DNA of 64,000 bases from Brevibacillus agri (GCF_004117055.1 NZ_CP026363.1:4363001-4427000), one strand, 5' to 3'; positions 7,151 to 17,799 are shown, counted from the stretch's first letter. Notes: generated by a model from the sequence alone, not told the origin. Numbers and translations are program-made.

Positions 7151-10093
7151 ATGAAAACTTTTCACGTCAGCCATGCCCGAAAACTGACCATCCTCATCCT
7201 GTTAATCATCGTCGTCGCCTTCTCTCTGTCCGGCTACATCATGCGCTCCCAGACCAATCGGATCATGAAAGTCGAGATCGAGAGCAAGCTGACTCTGCAA
7301 AGCCAGGCGCTGGCGGAGCGAATGAACGCATTTTTCGCCCAGAAAAGCTTTCTCATCAAGCAGATGAGCACCAACCAGTCGATCGTTCGCTACTTGCAAA
7401 CCGTCAAAACGCGGGACGATGCGTTTTCCAACCCGTATTACCCGGATGTGGCCGCCGCACTGGACGGCATCCAAAAGCTGGACCGCAACCTGGGACTCGT
7501 CTGGATTTCCAGCCAGGCGGGCAACTTCACATTCGGCAACACAGACGAGCTTACAGGGCCAGACTGGTCGCTCCAGCAACGCCCGTGGTACCAGGACGCC
7601 GTTCGCACAGACGAAGTCGTTTTTTCTGAGCCGTACGAAGATTACTTGACCAAAAAAATGGTCACCAGCGGCACCATGAAGCTGAAAGAGGACGGGAAGC
7701 TCTTGGGCTTCGTCGCCATTGATATTTTGCTCGACGACATTCCGGAAATGCTCGGCAGCTATCCCATCGGCGAATCCGGCTATGCCATCCTGCTCTCCAG
7801 GGACGGGACGATCATGTATCACCCGAACCCCGCGCTTGTCAGTCGGCAAAAGCTGACGGAGCAGCCCGGGGACATGGGAAAAATCGCCCACAGCATGATC
7901 GCGGGCCAAAAAGGGCTGCAACGCATCACCATCGACAACAACAGCTACTACATCGGCTATGCGCCCGTCGCTTCTACAGGCTGGTCCGTCGCAGCGGTTT
8001 TGCCTTCGAGCGAAGCTCTCGGCCAGTTGAACTCCGTACAGGAGCTGTCCAGCCTGATTACCGGGCTGTCGATTTTTATTCTGGTCGGCATGCTTTCGCT
8101 TTTGCTGCACATTATGCTTCGGGAGCAGCGGCGCATCCAGGCGGAGCTGTTGGCCGCGAAGGAAGAGGCGGAAGAAGCGAGCAAAGCCAAAACCGATTTT
8201 CTGGCGCGAATGAGCCACGAAATCCGCACTCCGCTAAACGGGATCATCGGACTGTCGCAACTGATGCAAAAAACGGTCATGACGCTGGTGCAAAAAGATT
8301 ACCTGGACAAAATTCTCTCTTCCTCGCAGGTGTTGCTGCGGCTCATCAACGAGATTCTCGACTTTTCCAAGATCGAAGCCGGAAAGCTGGAGCTGGAAAA
8401 AGCCAGCTTTGACCTCGACGACTTTGTCCGCCGGCTCTCGCACATGCTGAGCATTTACCTTGGGACGAAGCAAATCGAGATCATCGTCGAGCTGCCGCCG
8501 AAAATGCTGCCCAAGCTGATCGGGGACCAGCATCGGCTGGAGCAGGTTTTGCTCAACCTGTGCCACAACGCGATCAAATTTACCGAGCAGGGCTACGTCG
8601 CCATGCGCGTCACGCTGGTGCAGGAAGACGAAAAGAGCCTGCTTTTGCACTTTGCCGTGGAGGATACGGGCATCGGCATGTCTGCGGAGCAGATGGACAA
8701 GCTGTTCGAGCCGTTCACCCAGGCGGACGGCACGACGAGCAGAAAATACGGCGGCACCGGCCTGGGCCTCGTCATTTCGCGCAGCCTCGTGGAAATGATG
8801 GGCGCCACTCTCGAAGTCACGAGCACGATTGGCAAAGGAAGCTGCTTCTCCTTTACCCTCGCGTTCGAGCACGCGCCCTGGCAAGAGAACGAAAGCCCCG
8901 GCTCGCTGCTTCCTCCCGGCTACGCCAACCAGCGCGTCCTGGTCGTGGAGGACCATGACAAAATGCGGAGCAGCCTGGCGGACATGCTGGTGAGCCTGCG
9001 CTTTGCTCCGACCTGCGCCGCCTCGTGGCGAGAGGCGTTTGCGCTGCTGGAAGAGGCGGACGAATCCAACCCGTTTTGCTTTGTCTTCGTCGACATGGAG
9101 GCGGAAGACATGTACGGCGTCGAGTCGCTCTGGCGCCTGCACACGCTCGCCGAAGCATGCGATGCGGCGACCATCGCCATGACGACCGAGTACGGACGCG
9201 ACGAGCTGGCCTCGCTGGAGGAAGCTGTCCAGCCTGACGCCGTTCTCATCAAGCCGATTAATCGCATGGACGTGACGCGCGCCCTGCTGGGAGCGCAGGA
9301 GCATAAAGAACTGCACACCGCCCACGTCGCGGCTCCCGCGCAGAGCGCTTCTTTCGAAAACGTCATGTTTCCCGGACATCGCGGCACCATCATGCTGGCG
9401 GAAGACAACGAGATCAACCAGCTCGTGGCTGTCGAATTTTTGCGCCGGGAAGGCTATGCCGTCACGATTGCCAAAAACGGCCTGGAAGTGCTGGAGCTTT
9501 TGGACACGAAAAAATGGGATCTGATCCTGATGGACGTCCACATGCCGGAAATGGACGGCTGCGAAGCGACGCTGCGCATTCGCCAGCACAAGCAGTACGC
9601 GAGCCTGCCGATCATCGCGATGACGGCGAGCGTCATCAAAGCCGAGCACGACAACTGCTACCGCTCAGGCATGAATGGCGTCATCACGAAGCCGATTCAT
9701 CTGGGAGAGATGAAAGAAACGTTGAAGCGGGCCATTCCTGTGCCTTGTCTGGATGTGTCGCTCGCGCTGGAGCAGCTGGATGGAAAACTCCCGATCTACA
9801 CGCAAATTCTCCGGACGTTCACCCGCGAGTACGCGAATTTTGCCGAGCGGCTGCAAAAGACGCTTCGCGCAGGCGATACCGAGGAAGCCCGACGCATGGT
9901 GCACACGCTGAGCGGCGTAGCCGGGAATCTCTCTGCCCAGCGATTGCTGCTCGTAGCAAGAAAGGTTGAGAGTCTGCTCTCCCCATCGGCAAACCGGAGC
10001 GATTATGAAGAATGTATGAGCGAGTTTGCGTGGCAACTGGACGAAGTATTAGCTCTCGCAACCGAGTGGCTGGAAACTCTGGCGAACTCCTAA
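7151..10093 (+). CDS. Hybrid sensor histidine kinase (dCache-HisKA-HATPase-REC-REC-HPt)
   Basis: 980 residues. Membrane helix at about 11-30, a large extracellular dCache-type sensor, a second helix at about 299-322, then HisKA with [11 protein letters not shown] (phospho-His 356), the catalytic ATPase with a GTGLGL G-box, receiver 1 with Asp 648, receiver 2 with [10 protein letters not shown] (Asp 795), and an HPt domain with His 918 (MVHTLSG). Everything for a full His-Asp-His relay is on one chain. The ATG at 7151 follows GAGG; an in-frame extension to 6698 lacks domain sense. The OmpR-type regulator and EAL protein follow on the same strand and are plausible outputs. Confidence 0.93.
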   Translation: MKTFHVSHARKLTILILLIIVVAFSLSGYIMRSQTNRIMKVEIESKLTLQSQALAERMNAFFAQKSFLIKQMSTNQSIVRYLQTVKTRDDAFSNPYYPDVAAALDGIQKLDRNLGLVWISSQAGNFTFGNTDELTGPDWSLQQRPWYQDAVRTDEVVFSEPYEDYLTKKMVTSGTMKLKEDGKLLGFVAIDILLDDIPEMLGSYPIGESGYAILLSRDGTIMYHPNPALVSRQKLTEQPGDMGKIAHSMIAGQKGLQRITIDNNSYYIGYAPVASTGWSVAAVLPSSEALGQLNSVQELSSLITGLSIFILVGMLSLLLHIMLREQRRIQAELLAAKEEAEEASKAKTDFLARMSHEIRTPLNGIIGLSQLMQKTVMTLVQKDYLDKILSSSQVLLRLINEILDFSKIEAGKLELEKASFDLDDFVRRLSHMLSIYLGTKQIEIIVELPPKMLPKLIGDQHRLEQVLLNLCHNAIKFTEQGYVAMRVTLVQEDEKSLLLHFAVEDTGIGMSAEQMDKLFEPFTQADGTTSRKYGGTGLGLVISRSLVEMMGATLEVTSTIGKGSCFSFTLAFEHAPWQENESPGSLLPPGYANQRVLVVEDHDKMRSSLADMLVSLRFAPTCAASWREAFALLEEADESNPFCFVFVDMEAEDMYGVESLWRLHTLAEACDAATIAMTTEYGRDELASLEEAVQPDAVLIKPINRMDVTRALLGAQEHKELHTAHVAAPAQSASFENVMFPGHRGTIMLAEDNEINQLVAVEFLRREGYAVTIAKNGLEVLELLDTKKWDLILMDVHMPEMDGCEATLRIRQHKQYASLPIIAMTASVIKAEHDNCYRSGMNGVITKPIHLGEMKETLKRAIPVPCLDVSLALEQLDGKLPIYTQILRTFTREYANFAERLQKTLRAGDTEEARRMVHTLSGVAGNLSAQRLLLVARKVESLLSPSANRSDYEECMSEFAWQLDEVLALATEWLETLANS

Positions 10094-10239
10094 CAAATTT
10101 TTAGCATTTTTCGTGAAATTAGGTCCATTCTCCTCATTTTTTTGCTAAAATATGAGAAAAGTATTAGGAAATCATGAACCATTGCTAGCTCTTTCCCATC
10201 TTTATGAATAACTTTCTCCCAGAAAGAGTGAGGAATCTG

Positions 10240-10959
10240 ATGTACAAACTATTGATTATCGAAGACGATCAGATTATGGGTGAAATGCTGGCCATGTATT
10301 TAACCGAGGAAGGTTATTCTGTGAAAATAGCAGATCATGGACAAAAAGGTCTGGAGCTGGCCCGATCGTTTGCACCGGATGTCATCCTTCTCGACATGAT
10401 TCTGCCGGATATGAGCGGTACCCGGTTGTGCGGCGAGCTGCGCAGCTTTTCGCTCGCTCCCATTCTCGTCGTCTCGATGAAGACAGACGTATCCGATCGG
10501 GTGGAAGCCTTGCAAGCAGGAGCGGACGATTACATTTGCAAGCCGTTTTCACTGCGAGAGATTTCAGCAAAAATCGGAGCCATAATCAGACGAACTCACC
10601 AATACCAACAGCAGGCCGCCTCCGTGGAGAACGCCGAGCAGGCGGATACGACGATCGCTTGCCCGGAAAATACGTTTCTGCTCGACCTGGAGCGCAGGGC
10701 GATCTACGTCAACCAGTTCCACGTCGAGACGACTTTTTCCGAATTTGAAATCATGCGCCTGTTCATTACAAACGAAGGCAAGGTGTTCAGCCGAGAGGAG
10801 CTGCTCTACGAGCTTCGCGGTTTTGATTCTTTTGTCACAGACCGGGCGATTGACGTCCACATCGCCAACTTGCGCAAAAAAATCGAAGACAATCCGAAAG
10901 AACCGAAATACATTCGAACCGTCTGGGGTGTGGGGTATAAATTCGTCTCTAGGAACTAG
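10240..10959 (+). CDS. OmpR/PhoB-family response regulator
   Basis: 239 residues: receiver domain with the acidic pair IIEDD, phospho-acceptor in LLDMILPDMSG, conserved Lys in ICKPFS, then a winged helix ending RTVWGVGYKF, typical of OmpR/PhoB. The ATG at 10240 has GAGGAA six bases upstream; an earlier ATG at 10204 has no good site. It lies 146 bases after the hybrid kinase, with an AT-rich stretch between that may hold its own promoter. Partnership with that kinase is likely but not shown. Confidence 0.92.
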   Translation: MYKLLIIEDDQIMGEMLAMYLTEEGYSVKIADHGQKGLELARSFAPDVILLDMILPDMSGTRLCGELRSFSLAPILVVSMKTDVSDRVEALQAGADDYICKPFSLREISAKIGAIIRRTHQYQQQAASVENAEQADTTIACPENTFLLDLERRAIYVNQFHVETTFSEFEIMRLFITNEGKVFSREELLYELRGFDSFVTDRAIDVHIANLRKKIEDNPKEPKYIRTVWGVGYKFVSRN

Positions 10960-11093
10960 CAGACAAACGCATGGGATGGTGCTCTTTTTTTGAGATTATT
11001 TCACACTCTCCTAATACATAGACAGAAACTTATCTAATACATCAGGTGCATAATCAATCCCAGAAGACTTGGACTGCATATGGAGGGTAAAAA

Positions 11094-11924
11094 ATGGAGT
11101 TTACACCGCATGCGACATGCGAGGACCTGGAGCACAAGCTGAGATTGGCCAATGATCTGCAAGAGGCATTGCCTCTTCAACAACTATCCTTGCACTACCA
11201 ACCCCAATTCGAGACCGGATCTGGCAATGTGCGCGGCTTTGAGGCTTTGCTCAGATGGAATCATCCGCACTTTGGACCGATCTCCCCCACAGAATTTATC
11301 CCGCTCGCCGAGGAGACAGGACTGATTTATTCCATCGGAGACTGGGTGATCCAGACCGCTTGTCAAAAGAACAAGCAAATTCAGGAAAAATACATGCCCA
11401 ACTCCGTCATGTCCGTCAATTTGTCGGGCTTGCAATTGCAAGATTCCTTATTCTTTGACCGGGTGTGCGGCATTTTGCAGCAAACCGCTCTCTCCCCGCA
11501 ATCGCTGGAGCTGGAACTGACCGAACGGGACCGCATCTCTCTCAAAGACAGACGGATCGACTCACTGAAAAGATTTGCCCATCACGGTATCAAAATCGTA
11601 TTGGACGATTTCGGGACGGAATACTCCTCGCTTGAATACATCACGACTCTCCCCCTTTCTACGATCAAAATCGACCGCTCGTTTGTCACACATATCAACA
11701 ATCATTACGAAGGGACCGTTCTCGTCGAATGGATCATCTCGCTGGCGCGAAAGCTGGGATTCACCGTCGTCGCGGAAGGCATCGAAACGTACGAGCAGCT
11801 TCATACCTTGCAAAAGTGGAAGTGCGATTTTGTGCAAGGCTATTTGCTGAGCAAGCCGCTGCATGAACAGGAACTGCCGCTGTTTTTTCGCAAGGTGGAA
11901 TGGAAGCAGGAAAACAAATTCTAG
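11094..11924 (+). CDS. EAL-domain cyclic-di-GMP phosphodiesterase
   Basis: 276 residues, one EAL domain with no GGDEF or membrane segment, so cytosolic. Catalytic motifs are all there: FEALLRW, the Asn of VNLSG, ELTERD, LDDFG, KIDRSF, VVAEGIET and FVQGYLLSKP. In loop 6 the usual DDFGTG reads DDFGTE, a change next to, not in, the metal-binding aspartates. It should hydrolyse cyclic-di-GMP. GGAGGG precedes the ATG at 11094. Downstream of the kinase and regulator, it could be their effector. Confidence 0.9.
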   Translation: MEFTPHATCEDLEHKLRLANDLQEALPLQQLSLHYQPQFETGSGNVRGFEALLRWNHPHFGPISPTEFIPLAEETGLIYSIGDWVIQTACQKNKQIQEKYMPNSVMSVNLSGLQLQDSLFFDRVCGILQQTALSPQSLELELTERDRISLKDRRIDSLKRFAHHGIKIVLDDFGTEYSSLEYITTLPLSTIKIDRSFVTHINNHYEGTVLVEWIISLARKLGFTVVAEGIETYEQLHTLQKWKCDFVQGYLLSKPLHEQELPLFFRKVEWKQENKF

Positions 11925-11942
11925 CATCCAGGTGTCCTGGAA

Positions 11943-12311
11943 TCATCCCCCTTGCCCGACCAGCTTCAGCACACGGCACAGGTCGTACAGAGCGTGGACG
12001 CCGCGCATTTGCCAGCCATTGACCTGATGCAAATAACGCAAGGTGTCCACGGCGATTTTTCGCGCCTCCTGCACATCTTCTTCCTTCATCTCGGCGACGG
12101 CGTTTTTCAGCTCTACGACGGAGGGCGAGTACACCTGCGCACGCAACGCTCGCAACAGCATGATTTTGTGAATGTGCGAACGGTTGAACAACTGATAGCC
12201 GTTTTTCGGATCGCGCGCGGTCGTAATCAGCCCGGTTTTTTCCCAGTGGCGAATCGTAGAGCTGGGAAGTCCTGTCTCGCTGGCGGCTTGCTTGATTCGC
12301 GATTGCCACAC
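11943..12311 (-). CDS. MerR-family transcriptional regulator
   Basis: About 122 residues with an N-terminal winged HTH of MerR type (TGLPSSTIRHWEKTGLI, then NGYQLFNRSHIHKI) and a helical C-terminus without an obvious cysteine sensor. The start is doubtful: the only usable in-frame codon is the GTG at 12311, and the GGAGG upstream touches it with no spacer, which is too close. An upstream frameshift or a decayed 5' end is possible. It faces the end of the EAL gene and follows the WG-repeat gene in the same direction, 55 bases apart. Confidence 0.6.
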   Translation of the reverse strand: MWQSRIKQAASETGLPSSTIRHWEKTGLITTARDPKNGYQLFNRSHIHKIMLLRALRAQVYSPSVVELKNAVAEMKEEDVQEARKIAVDTLRYLHQVNGWQMRGVHALYDLCRVLKLVGQGG

Positions 12312-12366
12312 CCTCCGATTGGCGCTGCCTGATAACCTTCCGCTGTGAGGCTGCTGCCTCCAAATT

Positions 12367-13566
12367 TTATCGATAGGGCGGGATGACCAACTTCCCGGTA
12401 TAATCTAAATAGCCATCGAGACCCCAATTGATGGCGTACAGACCGTTACGATCCATAAGAGAGCCATATGGACTTTGATAGGTACCAAAATAACGCGGAC
12501 TTACAAGATACTCTCCTTTGCGATTGATAAAGCCCTCCCTGCCGTCGTGCAGGCGAACCATGGCTATACCGTTATAAAATCTGCCTATAGCTGAGTATTT
12601 GGGTTCGAGAATGACCTCTCCTGTCAGGGTAACAGCACCCGCGTAAGATTGACCGTCTTCTTTGTTAGTGTAGTACCTGTAAATGCCTTCCTCTACATCC
12701 GATGATCCTGCAAAAGGAGTAAATTCGCCTGGCGGGATGATCCATTCGCCTTTTTTATTGATCAATCCTCCTCCAAGCGATTTTCCGTCCGCTTTCCAGC
12801 TCGAAGCATAGGCTATTCCGTTCCGGAAGGGAACGGTAAAATAATAGATCGGTGCGATGATGTACTCGCCTTTGCTGTTAATAAACCCAATCTGCTTATC
12901 CTTTTCTTGGACAGCGGCTAATCCGTCAGAAAATTCTTTTGCCAAGACGTACTTAGGGGGGACCAAAACGGTTCCTTTCGCATCCATATATCCGTAGTAA
13001 GGACCTTGCTTAATGAGGATCGGATCATTGGAATACTGCTGCCGTTCGGGAATGTAGCCTACGTAATCAAAGGTAGGCTGCACGATCCAATTCCCCTTCG
13101 TGTCGATGAGTCCCCATTTTTTATTCACAGAAGCAGCTGATCGTCCAAAACGGAAACCTACTATTCGCTCATACTTTGGAGGGATGACTTCCTTTCCTGT
13201 ACGGTCGATCACCCCGCTTCTTTCCCCTATCTGAAAGCTTGCAAGCCCTTCGGAGAAACTGGAAATATAGTTGTATTTATAGGGAACAATGAGCTTGCCA
13301 GTATGATCTATCACTCCCCACTTTTCTATGCTCGTGTTTCGTACAAGGCCGAGGCCATCTTTGAATTCCTGTATCGTACCGTATTTGGGCAAAGTAAATC
13401 TCGCATGAATCTTGCCGTTACGATCACTCAAAGCCCATTGATTCCCGGTAGGTTTTCTTAGTGGGTACAGTTGCTGGTTTGGTTCGCCTGCACCTTGTGC
13501 GGATACACCAGCAAGGCTGAGACACGCCAGAATCATAGCTAGGATCGTTACCAAAAATTTCTGCAT
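12367..13566 (-). CDS. Secreted WG-repeat protein
   Basis: 399 residues. A signal peptide (about 1-25, with a hydrophobic core and SAQGAG at the cut site) is followed by about ten WG repeats of the form WGVIDxxGKxIVPPKY, each roughly 35-45 residues. WG repeats build beta-rich domains on secreted or surface proteins and are thought to bind partners; no enzyme motif is seen. GGAGGA lies eight bases before the ATG at 13566. Monocistronic or leading the MerR gene. Confidence 0.85.
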   Translation of the reverse strand: MQKFLVTILAMILACLSLAGVSAQGAGEPNQQLYPLRKPTGNQWALSDRNGKIHARFTLPKYGTIQEFKDGLGLVRNTSIEKWGVIDHTGKLIVPYKYNYISSFSEGLASFQIGERSGVIDRTGKEVIPPKYERIVGFRFGRSAASVNKKWGLIDTKGNWIVQPTFDYVGYIPERQQYSNDPILIKQGPYYGYMDAKGTVLVPPKYVLAKEFSDGLAAVQEKDKQIGFINSKGEYIIAPIYYFTVPFRNGIAYASSWKADGKSLGGGLINKKGEWIIPPGEFTPFAGSSDVEEGIYRYYTNKEDGQSYAGAVTLTGEVILEPKYSAIGRFYNGIAMVRLHDGREGFINRKGEYLVSPRYFGTYQSPYGSLMDRNGLYAINWGLDGYLDYTGKLVIPPYR

Positions 13567-13932
13567 AGTAGTACATCCTCCGAGAGTCTAATGAGTTAGT
13601 TGCCCTAATTATAGGGTAATTTGGAATTAAAACCAATAAGGGGGTTTGGCTACACGGGGACAAGGAACTGTTCTTTTGCGTGCGTGTCGGTATTTCGAAA
13701 AATTTACCATCTCAGTAAATACTGATATCAATAGATTCTAAACATTTATTCGGAATCTTTATTAACGATAACGATTTAATGGAGGTGTATCCATTCATGC
13801 AATCTCTGACAGCCGTTTGTTAATGAATGACATTCTCTCCGTTCCATATCGATTTGATTTCAATCTACTAGACATCCATGCTTCTTTACAAAAACATCCC
13901 CATTCTTATTATCATCAAAAAAGATCCGTCTA
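13567..13932. other. AT-rich gap with two tiny open frames beside the IS
   Basis: 366 bases between the WG-repeat gene and the IS. On the plus strand a perfect GGAGGTG (13781-13787) precedes an eight-codon frame at 13797-13823 (MQSLTAVC), whose stop overlaps the start of a 36-codon frame (13823-13933, beginning MNDILSVPYRF) through TAATG. The second frame ends in a TAG partly made by the IS end, but the empty site would also give a stop. Could be a leader peptide pair or the remnant of a gene. No homology recognised. Confidence 0.3.
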
Positions 13933-14790
13933 GGATGTGTCTGAAAACTCATTATTGAGTTAGTTTAAAGATGGACGCGACATATACAAACGCTAGGAAT
14001 GATTTGGCCAGCTTGTCGTAACGAGTAGCGATTCGTCGAAAATGTTTGATTTTATTGAAGAAGCACTCCACCAAGTGCCGTTCTTTATAGCGGTACCAAT
14101 CCACTTTCCAAGGATTTTTATTATTCGCTTTAGGCGGGATGGTGTACGCTGCCTGCTTAGCCGTAATCCAATGCCGAATGCCTTCTGAGCCGTAGGCTTT
14201 GTCACCAACAATATGGCTTCCCGTAAGATCAAACCCTTGAAGCAAATTGATCGCTGGAACGGAATCATAGACGTGCCCCCCCGTGAGAAGAAAAGCGAGG
14301 GGATTCCCTAATCCATCGACGACGGTATGAAGTTTGGTTGTCTTTCCGCCACGGCTGACGCCTATGTGCTGATTTACTTCGTGTCCTTCTGCGTTTTTTT
14401 AGCACCCGCACTGTGTTGATGAGCTTTGACCGATGTAGAATCGATGCTCAAGTTTTCAAAGTCAGGTTCTACGTGAAGAGCTTGGAAGATGGCGACAAGT
14501 AATCCGGTATCTCTCCACTTGCAGAAGCGACTGTAGACCGTTTTCCATGAACCATAACGTTCTTCCGGCAAATCTCGCCAAGCCGCACCACTTCGGGCAA
14601 TCCAAAGAATGGCATTAAACATGGTACGATTACTTAATTTGGACGGACGTCCTGTTCGATAGGGGGGGAACATGTCCTGAATTTGTTCCCACTGTTCATC
14701 GTTTATTTCGTACCGTCTTTGAATCATGCTCGTTGCTCCATTCGTTTTTCCTAAATCATACCACATTTTCTTTAGTTTTCAGACACGTCC
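13933..14790 (-). mobile_element. IS5-family element, IS427 group
   Basis: 858 bases. Ends are imperfect inverted repeats: GGATGTGTCTGAAAACT on the left and, on the other strand, GGACGTGTCTGAAAACT on the right (16 of 17). Both ends are flanked by TA, as expected for a TA target duplication in this group. The single transposase is encoded in two frames on the minus strand. Both ends and the catalytic residues look intact, so it may be active. Confidence 0.9.
13952..14766 (-). CDS. IS427-type DDE transposase made by -1 frameshift
   Basis: Frame A (14766 to 14374) carries the N-terminal part with WEQIQDMFPP and the first catalytic Asp in SIDSTSVKAH. Near 14393-14399 the minus strand has a run of seven A; a -1 slip there leads into frame B, which continues NAEGHEVNQHIGVSRGGKTT and holds the second Asp (VGDKAYGS) and the Glu (ERHLVECFFNK), ending at 13952. 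Without the slip, frame A stops ten codons later. Programmed slippage on A-runs is known in this IS group, so I treat this as one functional gene. Confidence 0.85.
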
Positions 14791-14885
14791 TAAGTATGTT
14801 CGTATCCATATTCTAATCCTACCCTAAAGAAAGAAAGCAGGACAGCCTTTCGACTATCCCAAAACTTATAAATTCCTATCTGTTG

Positions 14886-14920
14886 AAAAAAACCTTGAAG
14901 AAAGCTTCAAGGTTTTTTTC
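14886..14920. terminator. Bidirectional terminator after the PPOX gene
   Basis: CCTTGAAG and CTTCAAGG form a perfect stem with an AAAG loop, flanked by A-runs and T-runs on both sides. Confidence 0.88.
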
Positions 14921-14931
14921 GCCGCGAGCCA

Positions 14932-15534
14932 CTAACCGTTTTCCTTCAACGCAACCCCGTTGATTCGCAAATGGGCGCGGAACATTTCCATGATCGACGG
15001 CATGTCCGCTTTGTCCGCCCACGAGTCCGTATTCCACACGCCAGCCTGCTTGAATGCGCGCGGGCAGTGAATGAAACACTCCTCCACCTCGACGACGACA
15101 CCGAGCCCGAGTGTTTTGCCCTTCCAGTTCTGCGCGGCGAGCAGCTCGGCGTTTTTCGTAATCGTCGCTTTTCCGTTGATGCGCAGCACTTCTTCCAGCC
15201 CAGGAATGAGAAAAATCATGCCGACCTGCGGATTCGCCAAAATGTTCAGCAAAGAATCGACCCGCCGGTTTCCCATTCTTTCCGGAAAAATAACGTGCCG
15301 CTCGTCCAGCACTTTGACAAAGCCCGGCTCATCGCCGCGCGGGGAAACATCGCAGCGTCCATCGGCATCTGCTGTCGCCAGGAAAAACAGCGGCGACATG
15401 GACAAGTAATGAATGACATGCGACTCTACCTGCGCAATGCTTTTGTTCGCAACCGTCTCGTGCGGAACCCCTACCAGACTTCTCAGTTCATCCGCGCTGG
15501 CAACACGGTCCTTTTGCCACTTTTCTTCCCACAT
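14932..15534 (-). CDS. Pyridoxamine-phosphate-oxidase-fold flavin protein
   Basis: 200 residues of the split-barrel PPOX family: SPLFFLATADADGRCDVSPRGD then VIFPERMGNRRVDSLLNILAN, which resembles the FMN-binding core of the MSMEG_1061-type subgroup. Substrate unknown; such proteins often reduce cofactors or xenobiotics using FMN or F420, and here FMN is likely. The ATG at 15534 is preceded by GGAGAG; a longer in-frame reading to 15642 has no ribosome site. Monocistronic. Confidence 0.85.
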   Translation of the reverse strand: MWEEKWQKDRVASADELRSLVGVPHETVANKSIAQVESHVIHYLSMSPLFFLATADADGRCDVSPRGDEPGFVKVLDERHVIFPERMGNRRVDSLLNILANPQVGMIFLIPGLEEVLRINGKATITKNAELLAAQNWKGKTLGLGVVVEVEECFIHCPRAFKQAGVWNTDSWADKADMPSIMEMFRAHLRINGVALKENG

Positions 15535-15750
15535 CTTTGTCTCTCCTCCAGGCCCTGTATTTTGGATGACAAACGCCAAGAGCGATCGGGAACCGTTCTC
15601 ATCCATTTTTCCCATCTTATCGGCTGCGCAGGCGGATTGCAAGACTGCTGAGCGAACGACGTACCGTCTGCTCGCCTTTTTTCCCCGCGCACAATAGAGG
15701 ATAGCTCACGCGCTATCGCGCAAAGATGCGACTGCCCGTCGCACGCCAAA

Positions 15751-15773
15751 AGGGATGCCGCCTGTGCATCCCT
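15751..15773 (-). terminator. Terminator after htpG
   Basis: AGGGATG pairs with GCATCCCT over an eight-base loop; on the minus strand it is followed by TTTTGG. Confidence 0.65.
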
Positions 15774-15816
15774 CTTCGTGCGTGTTTCCCGCTCTTTGTC
15801 CGTTGCCTTTGCGCGG

Positions 15817-17697
15817 TTACACCATAATTTTGCAAATGTCGTTCGTAAACTCGACCGGGTCTTCGATCGGCAATCCTTCGATCAGCAATGCCTGATTGTA
15901 GAGCAGGGCGGTGTACAAGTTCACCTTTTCCTTGTCCTCGGCAAAAGCTGTCTTGAGCGACTGGAACACGTTGTGGTTGACGTTGATTTCCAGCACCTTT
16001 TGCGCTTTGACGCCCTGGCTGTTCGGCATAGCGTTCAACACTTTTTCCATCTCAATGGTGACATCGCCCTCGGTGGACAGGCAAACCGGATGGGATTTCA
16101 GCCGCTTGGACGCTTTTACGCTGGTGACTTTTCCTTCGAGCAGGCTCTTCATGTACGAGAACAGCTCCTGGTTGTCTGCGTTTTCTGCGTCTGCCGCCTT
16201 GTCCTGGTCGTCCGCTTCGATGCCCAAATCTGCGCTGGATACGGAGCGGAACTCTTTCTCCTTGTAGGTGCGCATCATTTTGATCGCAAACTCGTCGATG
16301 TCTTCCGTGAAGTACAAGATTTCATAGCCTTTGTCGGCAACCAGCTCGGTCTGCGGCAGCTTTTCGATGCGCTCGTTGGATTCTCCGGTTGCGTAGTAAA
16401 TGTATTTTTGGTCTTCCGGCATTCTCTCCACGTACTCGGCGAGCGTCACCAGCTTTTTCTCCTTCGAGGAGTAGAACATCAGGAGGTCTTGCAGCGTGTC
16501 CTTATGCGTGCCGAAGTCGCTGTACACGCCGTATTTGAGCTGGCGGCCAAACGCCTGATAAAACTTCTCGTACTTCTCCCGCTCGTTTTTTTGCATGCTT
16601 TGCAGTTGGCCCTTGATTTTGCTGGCGATGTTTTTCGCGATCAGCTTCAACTGGCGATCGTGCTGCAGCATCTCGCGGGAAATGTTGAGGGACAGGCTTT
16701 CCGAATCAACCATCCCTTTGACGAAGCTGAAGTAGTCTGGCAGCAGGTCTGCGCACTTGTTCATGATGAGTACGCCATTGGCATACAGCTCCAGACCTTT
16801 TTCGTACTCTTTGGAGTAATAGTCGAACGGAATGCTTTCCGGGATGTACAAAATCGCCTGATAGACGACGGCTCCGTCCGCGCTGACGTGGATGTGCGCC
16901 AGCGGCTTGTCAAAGCCGTAGTGCTTGCTTGCGTAAAACTGCTCGTAATCTTCATCCTTCAGCTCGCTTTTGTTTTTGCGCCAGATCGGCACCATGCTGT
17001 TGATGACCTGTTCTTCGCGCGCTTCCTCAAACTCGTTGTCGCTGCCCTCTTTTGGCTTGTGGGTAGTGACGTCCATTTTGATCGGGTAGCGGATGAAGTC
17101 GGAGTATTTTTTGATGATCGCTCTTAAGCGATACTCTTCCAGAAACTCGTCGTAGCGCTCTTCTTCGGTGTTCTCCTTGATTTTGAGGATGATCGTGGTA
17201 CCGACCGTCTCTTTTTCATACGGCTCGATCGTATAGCCATCTGCGCCGCTGGATTGCCATTTGTAGCCTGTCTCTGCCCCGAGCGCCTTGCTGATAACGG
17301 TCACGACATCGGCGACCATGAAAGCGGAGTAGAAGCCCACCCCGAATTGCCCGATAATGTTGTAGCCATCCTTCGCTTCGATTTCTTTTTTGAAGGCGAG
17401 CGAGCCGCTTTTCGCGATCACGCCCAGGTTGGTTTCCAGCTCTTCAGCGGTCATGCCGATCCCCGTATCGGTAATCGTCAGCTCGCGGGCGTCTTTGTCG
17501 ATGGTGATTTTAATGAAGTAATTGTCTTTATCAAAAACTAGCTGCGGATCGGTCAGCGATTTGTAATAAATTTTATCAATCGCATCGCTCGCATTGGAAA
17601 TCAGCTCACGCAGAAAAATCTCTTTTTGCGTGTAAATGGAATGGATCATCATTTCCAACAGTCGCGTCGATTCCGCCTGAAACTGCTTCTTTTCCAT
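15817..17697 (-). CDS. htpG: Chaperone HtpG (bacterial Hsp90)
   Basis: 626 residues, full length for HtpG. GHKL ATPase motifs are visible: [14 protein letters not shown] (N-box), DTGIGMT and GQFGVGFYS. Middle and C-terminal dimerisation domains follow, with no C-terminal MEEVD, as in bacteria. Assists folding under heat or oxidative stress. ATG at 17697 with GGGAGAA eight bases before. Upstream are a sigma-A promoter and a CIRCE operator, so HrcA should repress it; in Bacillus subtilis htpG is not in the CIRCE regulon. Confidence 0.97.
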   Translation of the reverse strand: MEKKQFQAESTRLLEMMIHSIYTQKEIFLRELISNASDAIDKIYYKSLTDPQLVFDKDNYFIKITIDKDARELTITDTGIGMTAEELETNLGVIAKSGSLAFKKEIEAKDGYNIIGQFGVGFYSAFMVADVVTVISKALGAETGYKWQSSGADGYTIEPYEKETVGTTIILKIKENTEEERYDEFLEEYRLRAIIKKYSDFIRYPIKMDVTTHKPKEGSDNEFEEAREEQVINSMVPIWRKNKSELKDEDYEQFYASKHYGFDKPLAHIHVSADGAVVYQAILYIPESIPFDYYSKEYEKGLELYANGVLIMNKCADLLPDYFSFVKGMVDSESLSLNISREMLQHDRQLKLIAKNIASKIKGQLQSMQKNEREKYEKFYQAFGRQLKYGVYSDFGTHKDTLQDLLMFYSSKEKKLVTLAEYVERMPEDQKYIYYATGESNERIEKLPQTELVADKGYEILYFTEDIDEFAIKMMRTYKEKEFRSVSSADLGIEADDQDKAADAENADNQELFSYMKSLLEGKVTSVKASKRLKSHPVCLSTEGDVTIEMEKVLNAMPNSQGVKAQKVLEINVNHNVFQSLKTAFAEDKEKVNLYTALLYNQALLIEGLPIEDPVEFTNDICKIMV

Positions 17698-17734
17698 CGG
17701 ACATTCTCCCTTCTTCTTTTGCACGACACACTTG

Positions 17735-17761
17735 TTAGCACTCTAGCATGGTGAGTGCTAT
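17735..17761 (-). promoter_or_regulatory. CIRCE operator (HrcA site) upstream of htpG
   Basis: TTAGCACTC-N9-GAGTGCTAT: 17 of the 18 arm bases match the CIRCE consensus TTAGCACTC-N9-GAGTGCTAA. It covers the predicted transcript start and early leader of htpG. Confidence 0.93.
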
Positions 17762-17770
17762 CCACTATTT

Positions 17771-17799
17771 TTTATAGCAGTCCTAGATTTTTCTGTCAA
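17771..17799 (-). promoter_or_regulatory. Sigma-A promoter of htpG
   Basis: On the minus strand, TTGACA (17799-17794), 17 bases, TATAAA (17776-17771). The CIRCE element begins about ten bases downstream, a typical arrangement for HrcA repression. Confidence 0.85.
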
